A stretch of DNA of 64,000 bases, from contig NC_009485.1 in the NCBI RefSeq assembly GCF_000015165.1, positions 7,087,501-7,151,500 on the forward strand. The letters run 5' to 3'. The notes below the pieces were generated by a model, which saw nothing but the letters and a program-made list of their open reading frames with translations, was not told the DNA's origin and searched no databases. This DNA comes from Bradyrhizobium sp. BTAi1. GTDB taxonomy: Bacteria; Pseudomonadota; Alphaproteobacteria; Rhizobiales; Xanthobacteraceae. This document shows positions 1 through 8,600 of this stretch, one piece after another (positions within the stretch are counted from its first letter, which is position 1; every line of letters starts with the position of its first letter). A program made the translations under genes and the position numbers.

Positions 1-2
1 AA

Positions 3-440
3 CATCCGATGATCGCGGGCCTGAAGGATTGTTGCGCCAACCGCGCGCAAACGCGCGACCTGATCGCGCGCCGGCCAGCGCAGTTCCGGATCCTGACCGG
101 AGAGGACGCTCAGAGCTTCGATGCGCTACAGGCCGGCGCGGACGGCGCCATCCTGCTCTCGGCCCATCTGGAGACGGAGACATTTGCTGCGATCCTGCGG
201 CACGTGAAGGACGGTCGACATGATCACGCCGCGGCGGGCTGGGCGCAGGTCGAGGATCTCACACGCCTGCTGTTCACCGAGCCGAGCCCTGCGCCTGCCA
301 AGTACTGGCTGGCGCGGACAGGCGTGATCGCCAGCGCCGAAGTGCGGCTGCCGATGGTGGAGGTGAGCCCCGAGCTCGCCGCCCGGCTGGACCAGGAGAT
401 CCAGCACCGCACGGCGATGGCGCAAAGCCGCGTCGCCTGA
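3..440 (+). CDS. DapA-family lyase (dihydrodipicolinate synthase-like), C-terminal part
   Basis: This is the 3' part of a gene that begins left of the window; the frame is open from the first complete codon and ends at TGA 438-440. The visible product (about 145 residues) fits the second half of the DapA/N-acetylneuraminate lyase (class I aldolase) family. The segment MIAGLKD carries the lysine expected to form the Schiff base with the keto substrate, and RILTGEDAQSFDALQAGADG matches the strand and glycine-rich loop that follow it in the barrel. A helical C-terminal region with the motif PAPAKYWLARTGV closes the protein. DapA proper condenses pyruvate with aspartate semialdehyde in lysine synthesis, but many paralogues act on other 2-keto acids. 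The substrate cannot be decided from half a protein, so no symbol is given. An Ile-Ala-Gly-Leu start inside the window is not the true start because the reading frame continues upstream. Confidence 0.8.
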   Translation, partial: HPMIAGLKDCCANRAQTRDLIARRPAQFRILTGEDAQSFDALQAGADGAILLSAHLETETFAAILRHVKDGRHDHAAAGWAQVEDLTRLLFTEPSPAPAKYWLARTGVIASAEVRLPMVEVSPELAARLDQEIQHRTAMAQSRVA

Positions 441-449
441 AGCGTCTCC

Positions 450-481
450 GCCGCGTTCGTCGGCTTTGCCCCGAACGCGGC
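450..481 (+). terminator. Stem-loop after the DapA-like gene
   Basis: A perfect 10-bp inverted repeat (GCCGCGTTCG at 450-459 and CGAACGCGGC at 472-481) begins 10 nt after the stop codon. No T-run follows, so it is terminator-like but not a classical intrinsic terminator. Confidence 0.45.
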
Positions 482-610
482 CCGGATGCTCGGCCGCAGC
501 CGCGCGCTACCGCGGACAACGAGCGGGGACGACTTGCGTGGTTAATCCGAACTAACGGTCACGATCAAATGCCGCGCCGCCGGCAACCTGATGTTTAAAG
601 ATGTTCGGCT

Positions 611-781
611 ATGGATGTTGAAAACGTCAGAGAACGCGGGGGCGTCGTGGCTTTGCAGGATCATCCATACCCTGAGCAGCAGGGGTTCAGCACCGAAGAC
701 ATTCTTTGGGCCGTCGGGATCTGGTCTGTCATCCTGACCCTGACGCCGGCGATCGCCTTCTATCTGCTGATGATCGCCTGA
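611..781 (+). CDS. Putative small single-pass membrane protein (56 aa)
   Basis: An ATG at 611 opens a 56-codon frame ending TGA at 779-781. The N-terminal half is polar and acidic (MDVENVRERGG, then DHPYPEQQGFSTED). The C-terminal 25 residues form one clear hydrophobic segment, starting WAVGIWSVILTLTP and ending at the C-terminus. This is the shape of a small tail-anchored inner-membrane protein. The ribosome binding site is weak (TTAAAG about 10 nt upstream). No family is recognised. It lies alone between the DapA-like gene and the convergent parA. It could be a chance ORF; the clean amphipathic split and GC-rich third positions argue mildly for a real gene. Confidence 0.45.
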   Translation: MDVENVRERGGVVALQDHPYPEQQGFSTEDILWAVGIWSVILTLTPAIAFYLLMIA

Positions 782-867
782 GCGCCATTTCGCGGCGCTG
801 AGCGGCCCATCGTCGGCCCTCGCGAGACGGCTGATTCCCCCGAAAGGGACGAAAGTCATCCGAAACG

Positions 868-891
868 AAAAACGCGCGGAAGCCCGCGCGT
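868..891 (-). terminator. Intrinsic terminator of the parA-like gene
   Basis: On the minus strand an 8-bp perfect GC-rich hairpin (ACGCGCGG / CCGCGCGT at 872-879 and 884-891, loop of 4) is followed by TTTTT. It lies 24 nt beyond the parA stop codon. This is a textbook Rho-independent terminator. Confidence 0.8.
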
Positions 892-914
892 CGATGCGTG
901 ATGACAGGCCGCGA

Positions 915-1592
915 TCAGGCCGCCTGCTTGTGCATGGCGCCATTGGCCGACACGGTGCCGCGAATCGCCTTCACCGAACGCTCGATCGCCGCCCAGAGAC
1001 GCGCGATCTCGGCAGCAGCCCGCCCTTCGGCGTAGTATTCGCGCACGCCTTCACCCTGCCCCAGCGCCATCAGCAGATCGGCACGGTTGGTGATCTGCCC
1101 GCCCCACACCGGCGCCTTGAACTTCGCCAGGGCCTCGCGGGCGATGGTGACGATCGGGCTCTCGGCGTCGTCGCGGCGCGCCGGCGCACCGTTGAGAACG
1201 ACGGCATAGGGCTTGCGCGCCGAGCGGCAGGTCTGAATGGTTTCCTGGACCGCATTGACGTCGAACACACCGGGACGAGCCGGGATGATCACCATGGTCG
1301 CGTTCTTGATCGCATCTTCGACGACGGCCGATACGGTCGGAGGCGTATCGATCAGCACCCATTCGACGCCGTCGCGGCGGGCCGCGGCGACGATCGCGCT
1401 GACCGAGTTTACCGCCGTCTTGATCGGCGGCTCGTTGGTGCCGCGCAGCTTGTGCCAGAGCGTCAGCGACCCCTGAGGGTCGGCATCGATGAGCAGACAA
1501 GACTTGCTCGCCTTGATCTGCGCAGCGAGATGGGCGGCCAGGGTGCTCTTGCCTGAACCGCCCTTACGCGATGCGAAAACAATAACGTTCAT
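915..1592 (-). CDS. ParA-family ATPase (orphan)
   Basis: A 225-residue Walker-type ATPase of the ParA/MinD superfamily. The N-terminus MNVIVFASRKGGSGKST contains the deviant Walker A loop with the signature lysine (K10-T17). LLIDADPQGS (residues 34-43) is the ParA switch/Walker A' region, and VLIDTPP is Walker B. Such proteins dimerise on ATP binding and bind DNA or membrane to position cargo (chromosome origins, plasmids, chemoreceptors, carboxysomes). No parB or other cargo gene is adjacent, and there is no N-terminal helix-turn-helix as in plasmid ParA. It is therefore an orphan chromosomal ParA, likely with a role in positioning or the cell cycle. The length is usual for small ParA proteins. 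It is monocistronic: it has its own terminator at 868-891 and a palindromic upstream region at 1628-1672. Family assignment is secure; cargo is unknown. Confidence 0.9.
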   Translation of the reverse strand: MNVIVFASRKGGSGKSTLAAHLAAQIKASKSCLLIDADPQGSLTLWHKLRGTNEPPIKTAVNSVSAIVAAARRDGVEWVLIDTPPTVSAVVEDAIKNATMVIIPARPGVFDVNAVQETIQTCRSARKPYAVVLNGAPARRDDAESPIVTIAREALAKFKAPVWGGQITNRADLLMALGQGEGVREYYAEGRAAAEIARLWAAIERSVKAIRGTVSANGAMHKQAA

Positions 1593-1627
1593 ACCTTGGC
1601 CTCCAGATTGACCCCGGCAGCGAAAAT

Positions 1628-1672
1628 GAATCAGCGGACTGATTCGCGGAAGATAAATTTAGCGATTGTTAA
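1628..1672 (-). promoter_or_regulatory. Candidate cell-cycle control region of parA-like gene (GANTC palindrome and CtrA-like site)
   Basis: 36 nt upstream of the parA start lies GAATCAG-CGGA-CTGATTC (1628-1645), a perfect 7-bp inverted repeat containing two GANTC sites, the CcrM methylation sequence of alphaproteobacteria. Just upstream is TTTA-N7-TTAA (1658-1672), one mismatch from the CtrA consensus TTAA-N7-TTAA. Control by CcrM/GcrA or CtrA is an inference from these motifs only. Confidence 0.4.
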
Positions 1673-3398
1673 GGCGTAACTCCTGATTGCCGAAACGGAT
1701 TGGTTTTTGAGTCACACCGAGAGCAACCCTCCAGCGGATCCGGGGCTGCGCGCCGTGACAACATGAGGTCTGCCGTGATCGTCTTTGCATTTTGAAGATG
1801 CATCGCGCGTGAACAGAACGAGTCCGCGCATCGACATCCGTTCCATCTGCTTTCCGATGCAGTTGCATGCCGGTCTCCCCCCGCATCGGGTGGCCTTGCC
1901 GAACCGGGGCGAGTTCCCACCGGATGTCAGCCAGAATGCCGTCGGATCTCGTGGAGGTTGCATGTGACCGTCGACGCGAGTTGAGCAGCGAAGGACATGC
2001 GGACCCTGGTTCGCGCGCTGCGTGGGTGGGCGCAATGGCCGCGTTGGGATGGTCGCGACAGGCCAGCCACGCAACTCGCCAAGTCGCTTCGGCGACCACG
2101 CGCCTGCCTTCGTGCCAGGTTGCCGTAACGGCCCGGAACGCCGCGATCTCCAGCACCACCCCGACCACCGGGATCCCGCTCCGATCCATGACGACGTCCA
2201 GGTGATACGGATGCACATCACGTTTGCGGCATCTTGATACCGCGCACTGAAACGCCTTGGTGTTCCTAACGACAATCTCGATCGCATGGGGCCGAGGCAG
2301 TACACCGCGCTGGATGCGACAGATGAAAGCATGCGAGCTCAACAAGGACGACTCCCGAATACGACTTCCGGATACGACTTGGCGGATGACGCTCGTGGCG
2401 GATGACACGCCGCGCGCCTAAGGCACTGGGTTCAAGTCGCAAGACGACCTGATCCGCGCAATCGCAAAGACGAACGCTGTATCGAGCGCCATCCGATCAC
2501 CTGTCGATATCAAGTCCTTTGACGCGCCCAACAAACATGATTGAGCAGATTGCCACGGGCAATGTTTGGCATCCGGAACCTCTTTGAACTATCGCCCCCG
2601 CTGTAGCTCCGACTTTCAGCGTCGAGCTGGTCGACTCAGCAGCTACACGCCCCCGCCAGAAACACGCACCGCTCGATCAACGCAGGCCACCCGCCGATCA
2701 TTGACCTGCTTATTCACGAACCTCTACTGATGAACTCTCATCACCCACAGCACACAATCGACGTAAGCCTTGTGTAAGGCACGCAGCCGACCAAATACGC
2801 ATGCTATTCGCAACGACTATTCGTCATAGTGGCCCCCACGACGCTCCTGCCCAACAAACGCAGAACGGCACCCCCTCGACCAACACGGAAGATACAACTG
2901 TTCGCCCTCTATCTGGTCTGCATGTCCTTGCACTTGCTCGCGTTCGAGCGAGCCCATCGCCCGGACGCACCGGGAGGCAAGACGGCGCGATCGGGCAAGT
3001 AGAAGAACGTCGCAAGCGCGCGACCGTAAAGAGGACAATCTTCACGGACAACCGCCCGAAACTAGCACAAGATCACACTCGAACAGCCTGTCCCCTTACC
3101 GCAATGCAGGGCCTGCATTCGCGGCAAGACGCCAATCTTCAGCTAGCCCGATCTGTCAATATAGAATTTTCACCGGTTGCCGACGGATATGCTCTGTCCC
3201 ATAAGTGGCATCGTTCGGCCAAACACATGCATCGCCGTGTGATCTGCACCAGATGCACAAAGATACGCAGCAACCGCTCAACGGTTCCCAAACAGAAGCA
3301 CTCCGCTCTCTGGCCAACTAGCCCCCACTCACAATAAGGCGTTCAGCACACGGCGCTCTCCCGACTCAACGAGACTCACCACATTATGGAATGAATCG
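1673..3398. other. 1.7-kb stretch without a supportable gene
   Basis: Several long open frames exist (minus 1659-2408, plus 1867-2205, plus 2801-3337), but none gives a recognisable protein. They are rich in Arg, His and Ser as expected from overlapping GC-rich frames, and the longest would run into the parA upstream region. The composition becomes more AT-rich from about 2.4 kb. It may be decayed or foreign DNA at the left edge of the NRPS region. I see no tRNA, repeat array or strong terminator. Confidence 0.4.
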
Positions 3399-4142
3399 AT
3401 GCCAGCCGTGATGGTCCTCTCCAGCAGCACCTCGACATCGTCCCTCATGCACGATCAGCTGAACTCACTCCGTTACAGCATGATACATCACTCCTGCTAC
3501 GACGTCGGATGGACGATCCAGCCCTCTGCTTTGACAGGCATCGATGCTCTGATCATTCTGCTGGATCACCAAACGACCGACGGTATCGCCCTGATCGATC
3601 ACTGGAGAGGCGCATCGATCGGCCATCCCGTTCTTGCGGCGGGCACATCATGCACCAAGCAACAGATTGTTGATGCGATCGATCATGGCGCTGACGACTA
3701 CATATCGCTGCCATGCGGATTGATGGAGTTGGCGACGCGCTTGAGCGCAATGTTGCGCCGGTGCAGATCAGCCCGCAAACTCATTCGCACGATCGACCAC
3801 GTGAGCGTGGACGAGGATCAAATGCAGGTTATCGTCAGCGGAATTCATATTCACGTCACTCCGTTCGAATATCGCCTCCTCCTCGCACTCATGCAGCGAC
3901 CAAATTCGGTTCTGTCGATCAAAGAGCTTCGTAAGGAAATATATGGAGAAGACTCACGAACTCCCCCGGGGGCAGCCGAAATGCTTGTCGCCCGACTCAG
4001 ACGAAAAGTCGGACACGACTTCATCAAGACGCAACGAGGTTCCGGCTACTACGTCGTCGAGAACCCCACGTCTATTTCATCGAATTCTCGCCAGTCAGGA
4101 TCCTCTTGCCCCGCCGAGCCTCGCGCAGCATGCCATTCCTGA
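3399..4142 (+). CDS. OmpR-type winged-helix regulator with degenerate receiver (first of pair)
   Basis: A 247-residue protein with a two-component response-regulator layout. The N-terminal ~125 residues are receiver-like: the end of the fold reads GADDYISLPCGLMELATRL. The C-terminal part is an OmpR/PhoB winged helix (VTPFEYRLLLALMQRPNSV, then MLVARLRRKVG and the wing RGSGYYVV). Key receiver residues are lost. The N-terminal acidic pair is replaced (VMVLSSSTS), and the conserved Lys of the KP motif is Leu (LP). An Asp (LLDHQ) remains near the phosphorylation position. It is probably a phosphorylation-independent transcription factor. The ATG at 3399 is preceded by GGA at suitable distance. It is followed 41 nt later by a paralogue on the same strand, and both read toward the NRPS operon. 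No histidine kinase is adjacent. Composition is less GC-rich than the flanking chromosome, consistent with transfer together with the NRPS genes. Confidence 0.8.
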   Translation: MPAVMVLSSSTSTSSLMHDQLNSLRYSMIHHSCYDVGWTIQPSALTGIDALIILLDHQTTDGIALIDHWRGASIGHPVLAAGTSCTKQQIVDAIDHGADDYISLPCGLMELATRLSAMLRRCRSARKLIRTIDHVSVDEDQMQVIVSGIHIHVTPFEYRLLLALMQRPNSVLSIKELRKEIYGEDSRTPPGAAEMLVARLRRKVGHDFIKTQRGSGYYVVENPTSISSNSRQSGSSCPAEPRAACHS

Positions 4143-4183
4143 CCTGACGATCAAACAACTCCCCTCCAACACCAGCACCAAAG

Positions 4184-4834
4184 ATGCGCATTCTCATTGC
4201 GGACTGCGATACAGCAACCACTCGGCTGCTCGCGCCAGCGCTACACTCTGCGGGGTTTGTCGCCGAAAACGCCTCCACGCCAGACGATGCATGGTTCTTG
4301 GGCGATACCGAAGAGTATTCTGCGACGATACTCGGTGTCCGGTCGGGTGGAGCGTACCGCGAGCTGTTGCAACGCTGGCGACGATCTCATCGATATTTTC
4401 CTATATTGGCTCTTGGTCGAAACACCAACTTGGACACTTGGATCGACGTCATTGATCGAGGCGCAGACACTTTTCTGCCGCTGCCCTTTGTCCGGGAAGA
4501 ACTACTTTCACGGCTGGAAGCCATTGTGCGGCGGTCTTATGGGCATCTGTCATCGCGGCTCACAGCCAATGAAGTTCAACTCGACCGGCGAAAAATGGTC
4601 GTGACCGTCTCCGGGCGGGTGGTCAACCTCACAGCAAGAGAGTTCTCCGTCCTCTCTCAACTGATGTATAAGCGAGGAACAATCGTATCCAGCCACGAAC
4701 TCGCGGAAAGCACATTCCACGAATCGTCACGCACGACGAATGCGGTCGAGGCCACGATTAGCCGCTTGCGTCGAAAGATCGGCCATCACATTATCGAAAC
4801 ACGAAGAAGCGCCGGCTATTTGATAAAGCGGTGA
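4184..4834 (+). CDS. OmpR-type winged-helix regulator lacking the phospho-acceptor Asp (second of pair)
   Basis: A 216-residue paralogue of the preceding gene. It starts MRILIADCD, a partly conserved acidic pocket, but the strand-3 segment reads YSATILGVRSGG: the Asp normally phosphorylated is Gly. The switch Lys is also lost (FLPLPF instead of KPF). The C-terminal domain is a normal OmpR/PhoB winged helix (NLTAREFSVLSQLMYKRG, ISRLRRKIG, wing TRRSAGYLIKR). Such atypical receivers usually act as dimerisation or ligand-binding modules, so control is probably at expression or by partner binding. The gene ends 121 nt from the 3' end of the last NRPS gene (tail to tail). The two regulators are the only regulatory genes near the cluster and are natural candidates for NRPS control; this is inference from position. 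Confidence 0.82.
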   Translation: MRILIADCDTATTRLLAPALHSAGFVAENASTPDDAWFLGDTEEYSATILGVRSGGAYRELLQRWRRSHRYFPILALGRNTNLDTWIDVIDRGADTFLPLPFVREELLSRLEAIVRRSYGHLSSRLTANEVQLDRRKMVVTVSGRVVNLTAREFSVLSQLMYKRGTIVSSHELAESTFHESSRTTNAVEATISRLRRKIGHHIIETRRSAGYLIKR

Positions 4835-4955
4835 CGGCTCTCTGCTGATCCTGCCATGTCGCGCCGATTGAACAGCATCTGGCGTGGTCGTAAATCTCTT
4901 TGCGGATCCAACGCAGCGTCATCTCGTGCAGATGCGCGCCAGTTTCCTCAAAGGC

Positions 4956-5640
4956 TCAGCCTATCTGCCCCGTCTCATCGCACGTCAGCAATTGCTCGCT
5001 CAAACTCTGCACCAGCACCTCAATGTTGCCATCAGACATGACGTCATCATGTGCCCCGGGTATCTGAATGGTAACAATCTGATGCTCAGGCAACACCTCT
5101 TTCCATCCTCTATGCGCATCTTCATTCGGGGCCTCTGCCACAAATAGACATATCTTGATCGGAATATATTCGCTTTCATACACATTATCGGCGTTTATCA
5201 ACCGGCGTGTCGTCTGCCTTAACGCCGGACTGAGCGATGAGAGAAAGCGATCCATCACCTCTTCGGAAATCCAAGTCGGTCTCCTGTAATAGGTATCGAT
5301 AAGGCCAACGAATTGAACGTCGTTATGGGCCGACAGAAGTTGACGAGCGACTTCGTAGGCCAGCTTACCCCCGAACGACCACCCTGCCAGGCGGTAAGGA
5401 CCGGCGGGTTGGATTTGCTTGATGATGGCCACAAAGCAGGCTGCGATATCTTCCACAGTTCGCAGATGATCCCGTCTTTGTCCGTCGCTTGTCAGACCGT
5501 AAATCGGAAAGCCATCGGGAAGTCGTGCTGCCAGCTTAGCTCCGTACAACACGCTTCCCTGGCCCTGGCTCATGATGAAGAGTGGCTTCGCCTCCGTAGC
5601 CGCGGGCGAGCGAAGCTCAACCACGTGCGATTCGAAATCG
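4956..5640 (-). other. Thioesterase domain (product release)
   Basis: A C-terminal alpha/beta-hydrolase domain of the third NRPS. It begins with PLFIMSQGQGS, carries GWSFGG (catalytic Ser in GxSxG), an Asp in LIDTYY, and ends with the His segment GAHDDVM. All three catalytic residues are present. The domain can hydrolyse or cyclise; lactonisation onto Thr10 is the hypothesis. Confidence 0.85.
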
Positions 5641-8600
5641 AGAGTGGGTGAATTGCCGTCGTTCTGGAGGAGACTGGCAATCGTTGGATTTGCAAAAATT
5701 CGCGGGATCGATAGGGATAAACCGGCTTGACTTAATCTCACCTGCATCTTGGCCAGAAGCAGCGAGTGTCCGCCGAGCGCGAAGAAATTGTCGTGTCGCC
5801 CGATCCGCTCAACGCCCAGCAGCTCCGACCAGATCCGGGCGATGACCTCCTCGGTCTCGCCCTGCGGCGGCTCATAGGCCTGCGCCGCGAACGCTGTTCC
5901 TTCCGGCGCCGGCAACGCCTTGCGGTCGAGCTTGCCGTTCGGCGTCAACGGCAGCCGATCCAGATGGACATACGCCGCAGGCACCATGTAGTCCGGCAGC
6001 CGCGCCGCAAGATGGCCCCGCAGCTGCTCGGCCCCGATCGCCGCGTCGCTCACATAGTAAGCCACCAGGCGCTTGTCGCCCGGAGCATCCTCCCGCGCGA
6101 CCACTGCGACATCGCGCACACCCGCATGCTCCGACAGCCGCGCCTCGATCTCCCCGAGCTCGATCCGGAAGCCGCGGATCTTTACCTGGAAGTCGTTACG
6201 ACCGAGATACGCGATCGTCCCGTCGCCAAGCCACCGACCGAGATCCCCGGTCCGGTACAGCCGCGCCCCGGCCTCGCCCGAGAAGCGATCCTCCACGAAC
6301 CGCGCCGCCGTCAGTTCGGGACGGTTCAGATAGCCCCGCGCAACTCCGGCCCCGCCGATATAGATCTCGCCCGCGACACCGATCGGCGCCGGCTCCCCAT
6401 ACGCATCCAATATGTAGATATGCGTGTTCGAGATCGGACGGCCGATATGCAGCACCGCCTCATCAGCCCCGAGCAAACCGGACGTGGCCACCACCGTCGT
6501 TTCCGTGGGACCGTAATTGTTCACCAGCGCGAATGGCAGCGCCTTGGGCAGCTTCCGCAAACGGTCGCCCCCCGTCAGCAGAACACGCAGATGCCGGTTC
6601 ACGAGCCCCTGCGACAGCACAAACTCCGCCATCGGTGTCGGCAGGAAGCTCACGTCCAGCGGCTGCGTCTGCCACCAGGCCATCAGCGCTTCGGGATCCC
6701 GCGCCGTCTCAGGCCGCGGCACCACCAGTACGCCGCCGCAACACAGCGCCGGCCACACTTCCCAGCTCGAAGCATCAAAGCTCAAACCAGCTACTAAGGA
6801 GCTGTGCGTCCCCGGACGCAGCGCGAAGGCCTCGCAGTGCCAATGCACCAGGTTGGCGAGACCGCGGTGCTCGACCATCACCCCCTTGGGCTGACCGGTC
6901 GATCCGGACGTGTAGATCACATAAGCGAGATGATCAGGCGCAAGTCCGGTCTCGGTCCGCTCCAGATTATGCGCGGGCGCCTCCGCCCACTGCGCCGCAT
7001 CCGCGCCGATGTCGAGCACCGGCACGCCGCTGGCCGCAAGCTCGGCCTCCACGACCGGCAGCACATCCAGCGCGCCGCCGCCCACCAGCAGCGCCGCCGG
7101 CGCGCTGTCCTGAAGCATGAACGCCAGCCGCTCCGGCGGATAGGCCGGATCGAGCGGCACATAGGCCCCGCCCGCCTTCAGGATCGCCAGCAGACCCACG
7201 ATCATCTCCGGGCTGCGCGCGATGCAGATCGCAACACGGTCATCCGGCCTGACGCCGAGCTTGCGCAGATGATGCGCCAGCCGGTTCGCCTGGGTGTTCA
7301 GCTCCGCATAGCTCAGCCGGCGCTCCTCATGCACCACCGCCACCGCATCCGGCGTCCGCTCGGCCTGCGCCTCGAACAGCTCGTGCACGCACACATCCTG
7401 CGGATAAGCCGCAGCCGTCGCGTTCCATTCCACCAGGACACGATGACGCTCTGCCTCGCCCTGCAGCGGCAGACGATCCACTGGCGCGCGCGCGTCCGCC
7501 ACCATGCCTTCCAGCAGCCGGACAAAGTACCCGACCCAACGCTCGATCGTCTCACGATCGAACAGCGCGGTCGCATATTCCAGCCCGCCGCTGATCGTCC
7601 CACCTGTCTCAGCCAGGCTCAGCGTCAGGTCGAACTGCGCGCTCACACGCGGCACCTCAACCGGCGCCAGCCGCAGCTCCCCGAGATCCAAATTCTCTGC
7701 CGACATGGTCTGCCAGGCCAGCGCCACCTGGAACAGAGGCGCGTGGCTCAGGCTCCGCGACGGCTGCACCAGCTCCACAACCTGCTCGAACGGCAGATCC
7801 TGGTGCTCCTGCGCCGCCACCGTCTGCGCCTTCACCCGTGCCAGAAGCTCACTCACCGAGGGTGAGCCCGATACATCGACACGCAGCGCCAGCATGTTCA
7901 CGAAGAACCCGATCAGCCCCTCGATCTCGGCTCGTCCACGGTTCGCAACCGGGCTGCCGATCACCACATCCTCCTGCCCCGACAACCGCGATAGCAGCGC
8001 CGCCCAGCCCGCCAGCAGCGTCATGTACAACGTCGTGCCGTGACGATGGCTCAGTGCCCTCAGGGCCCCCGTCAGGTCTCCATCCAGCCGCACCGGCACC
8101 ATCGCTCCGGCATAATTCTGCTCCGCCGGACGCGGCCGGTCCCACGGCAGCTCCAAAAGCGCAGGCGCCCCCCCAAGCGCATCCTTCCAATACGCGCCCT
8201 GGCGCGCCAGACCCTCGCCCGACAGCCACCGCCGCTGCCAGACCGCGTAGTCCCCATATTGGATCGCGAGCGCCGGCAGCGGATCAGCCTCGCCGCGCAC
8301 GAACGCCGCATATAGCTGGCTCAGCTCGCGCGTCAGCACGCCCATCGACCAGCCGTCCGACACGATGTGGTGCATCGTCACCAGCAGCACATGCTCGTCG
8401 GCATCCAATCGCACCAGCCGGCCCCGGATCGGCGGACCACGCTCAAGATCGAATGGCGCGGTCGCTTCCACAGCCACCAGTCGCTGCAACTCGCCTGCCG
8501 TATCCGCCATGCCCCGGAGGTCGTGCTGCACCAAGGCAAAGCCCGCCTCCGCCGCAGCAACCTGCTGCACCGGCAAGCCGTCGTCACCCTGATAAAATAC

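Noticed and set aside
1659..2408. Minus-strand frame of 249 codons
   Set aside because: No family recognised, unusual composition, no ribosome binding site I trust, and overlapping plus-strand frames are equally open. Possibly decayed DNA.
2801..3337. Plus-strand frame of 178 codons before the regulators
   Set aside because: Low-complexity, no domain or credible start; likely chance.
1600..3400. Direct repeat of the tRNA-His 3' end (attL) at the left edge
   Set aside because: I searched by eye for the T-arm/acceptor sequence and found no copy, so island ends are not proven.
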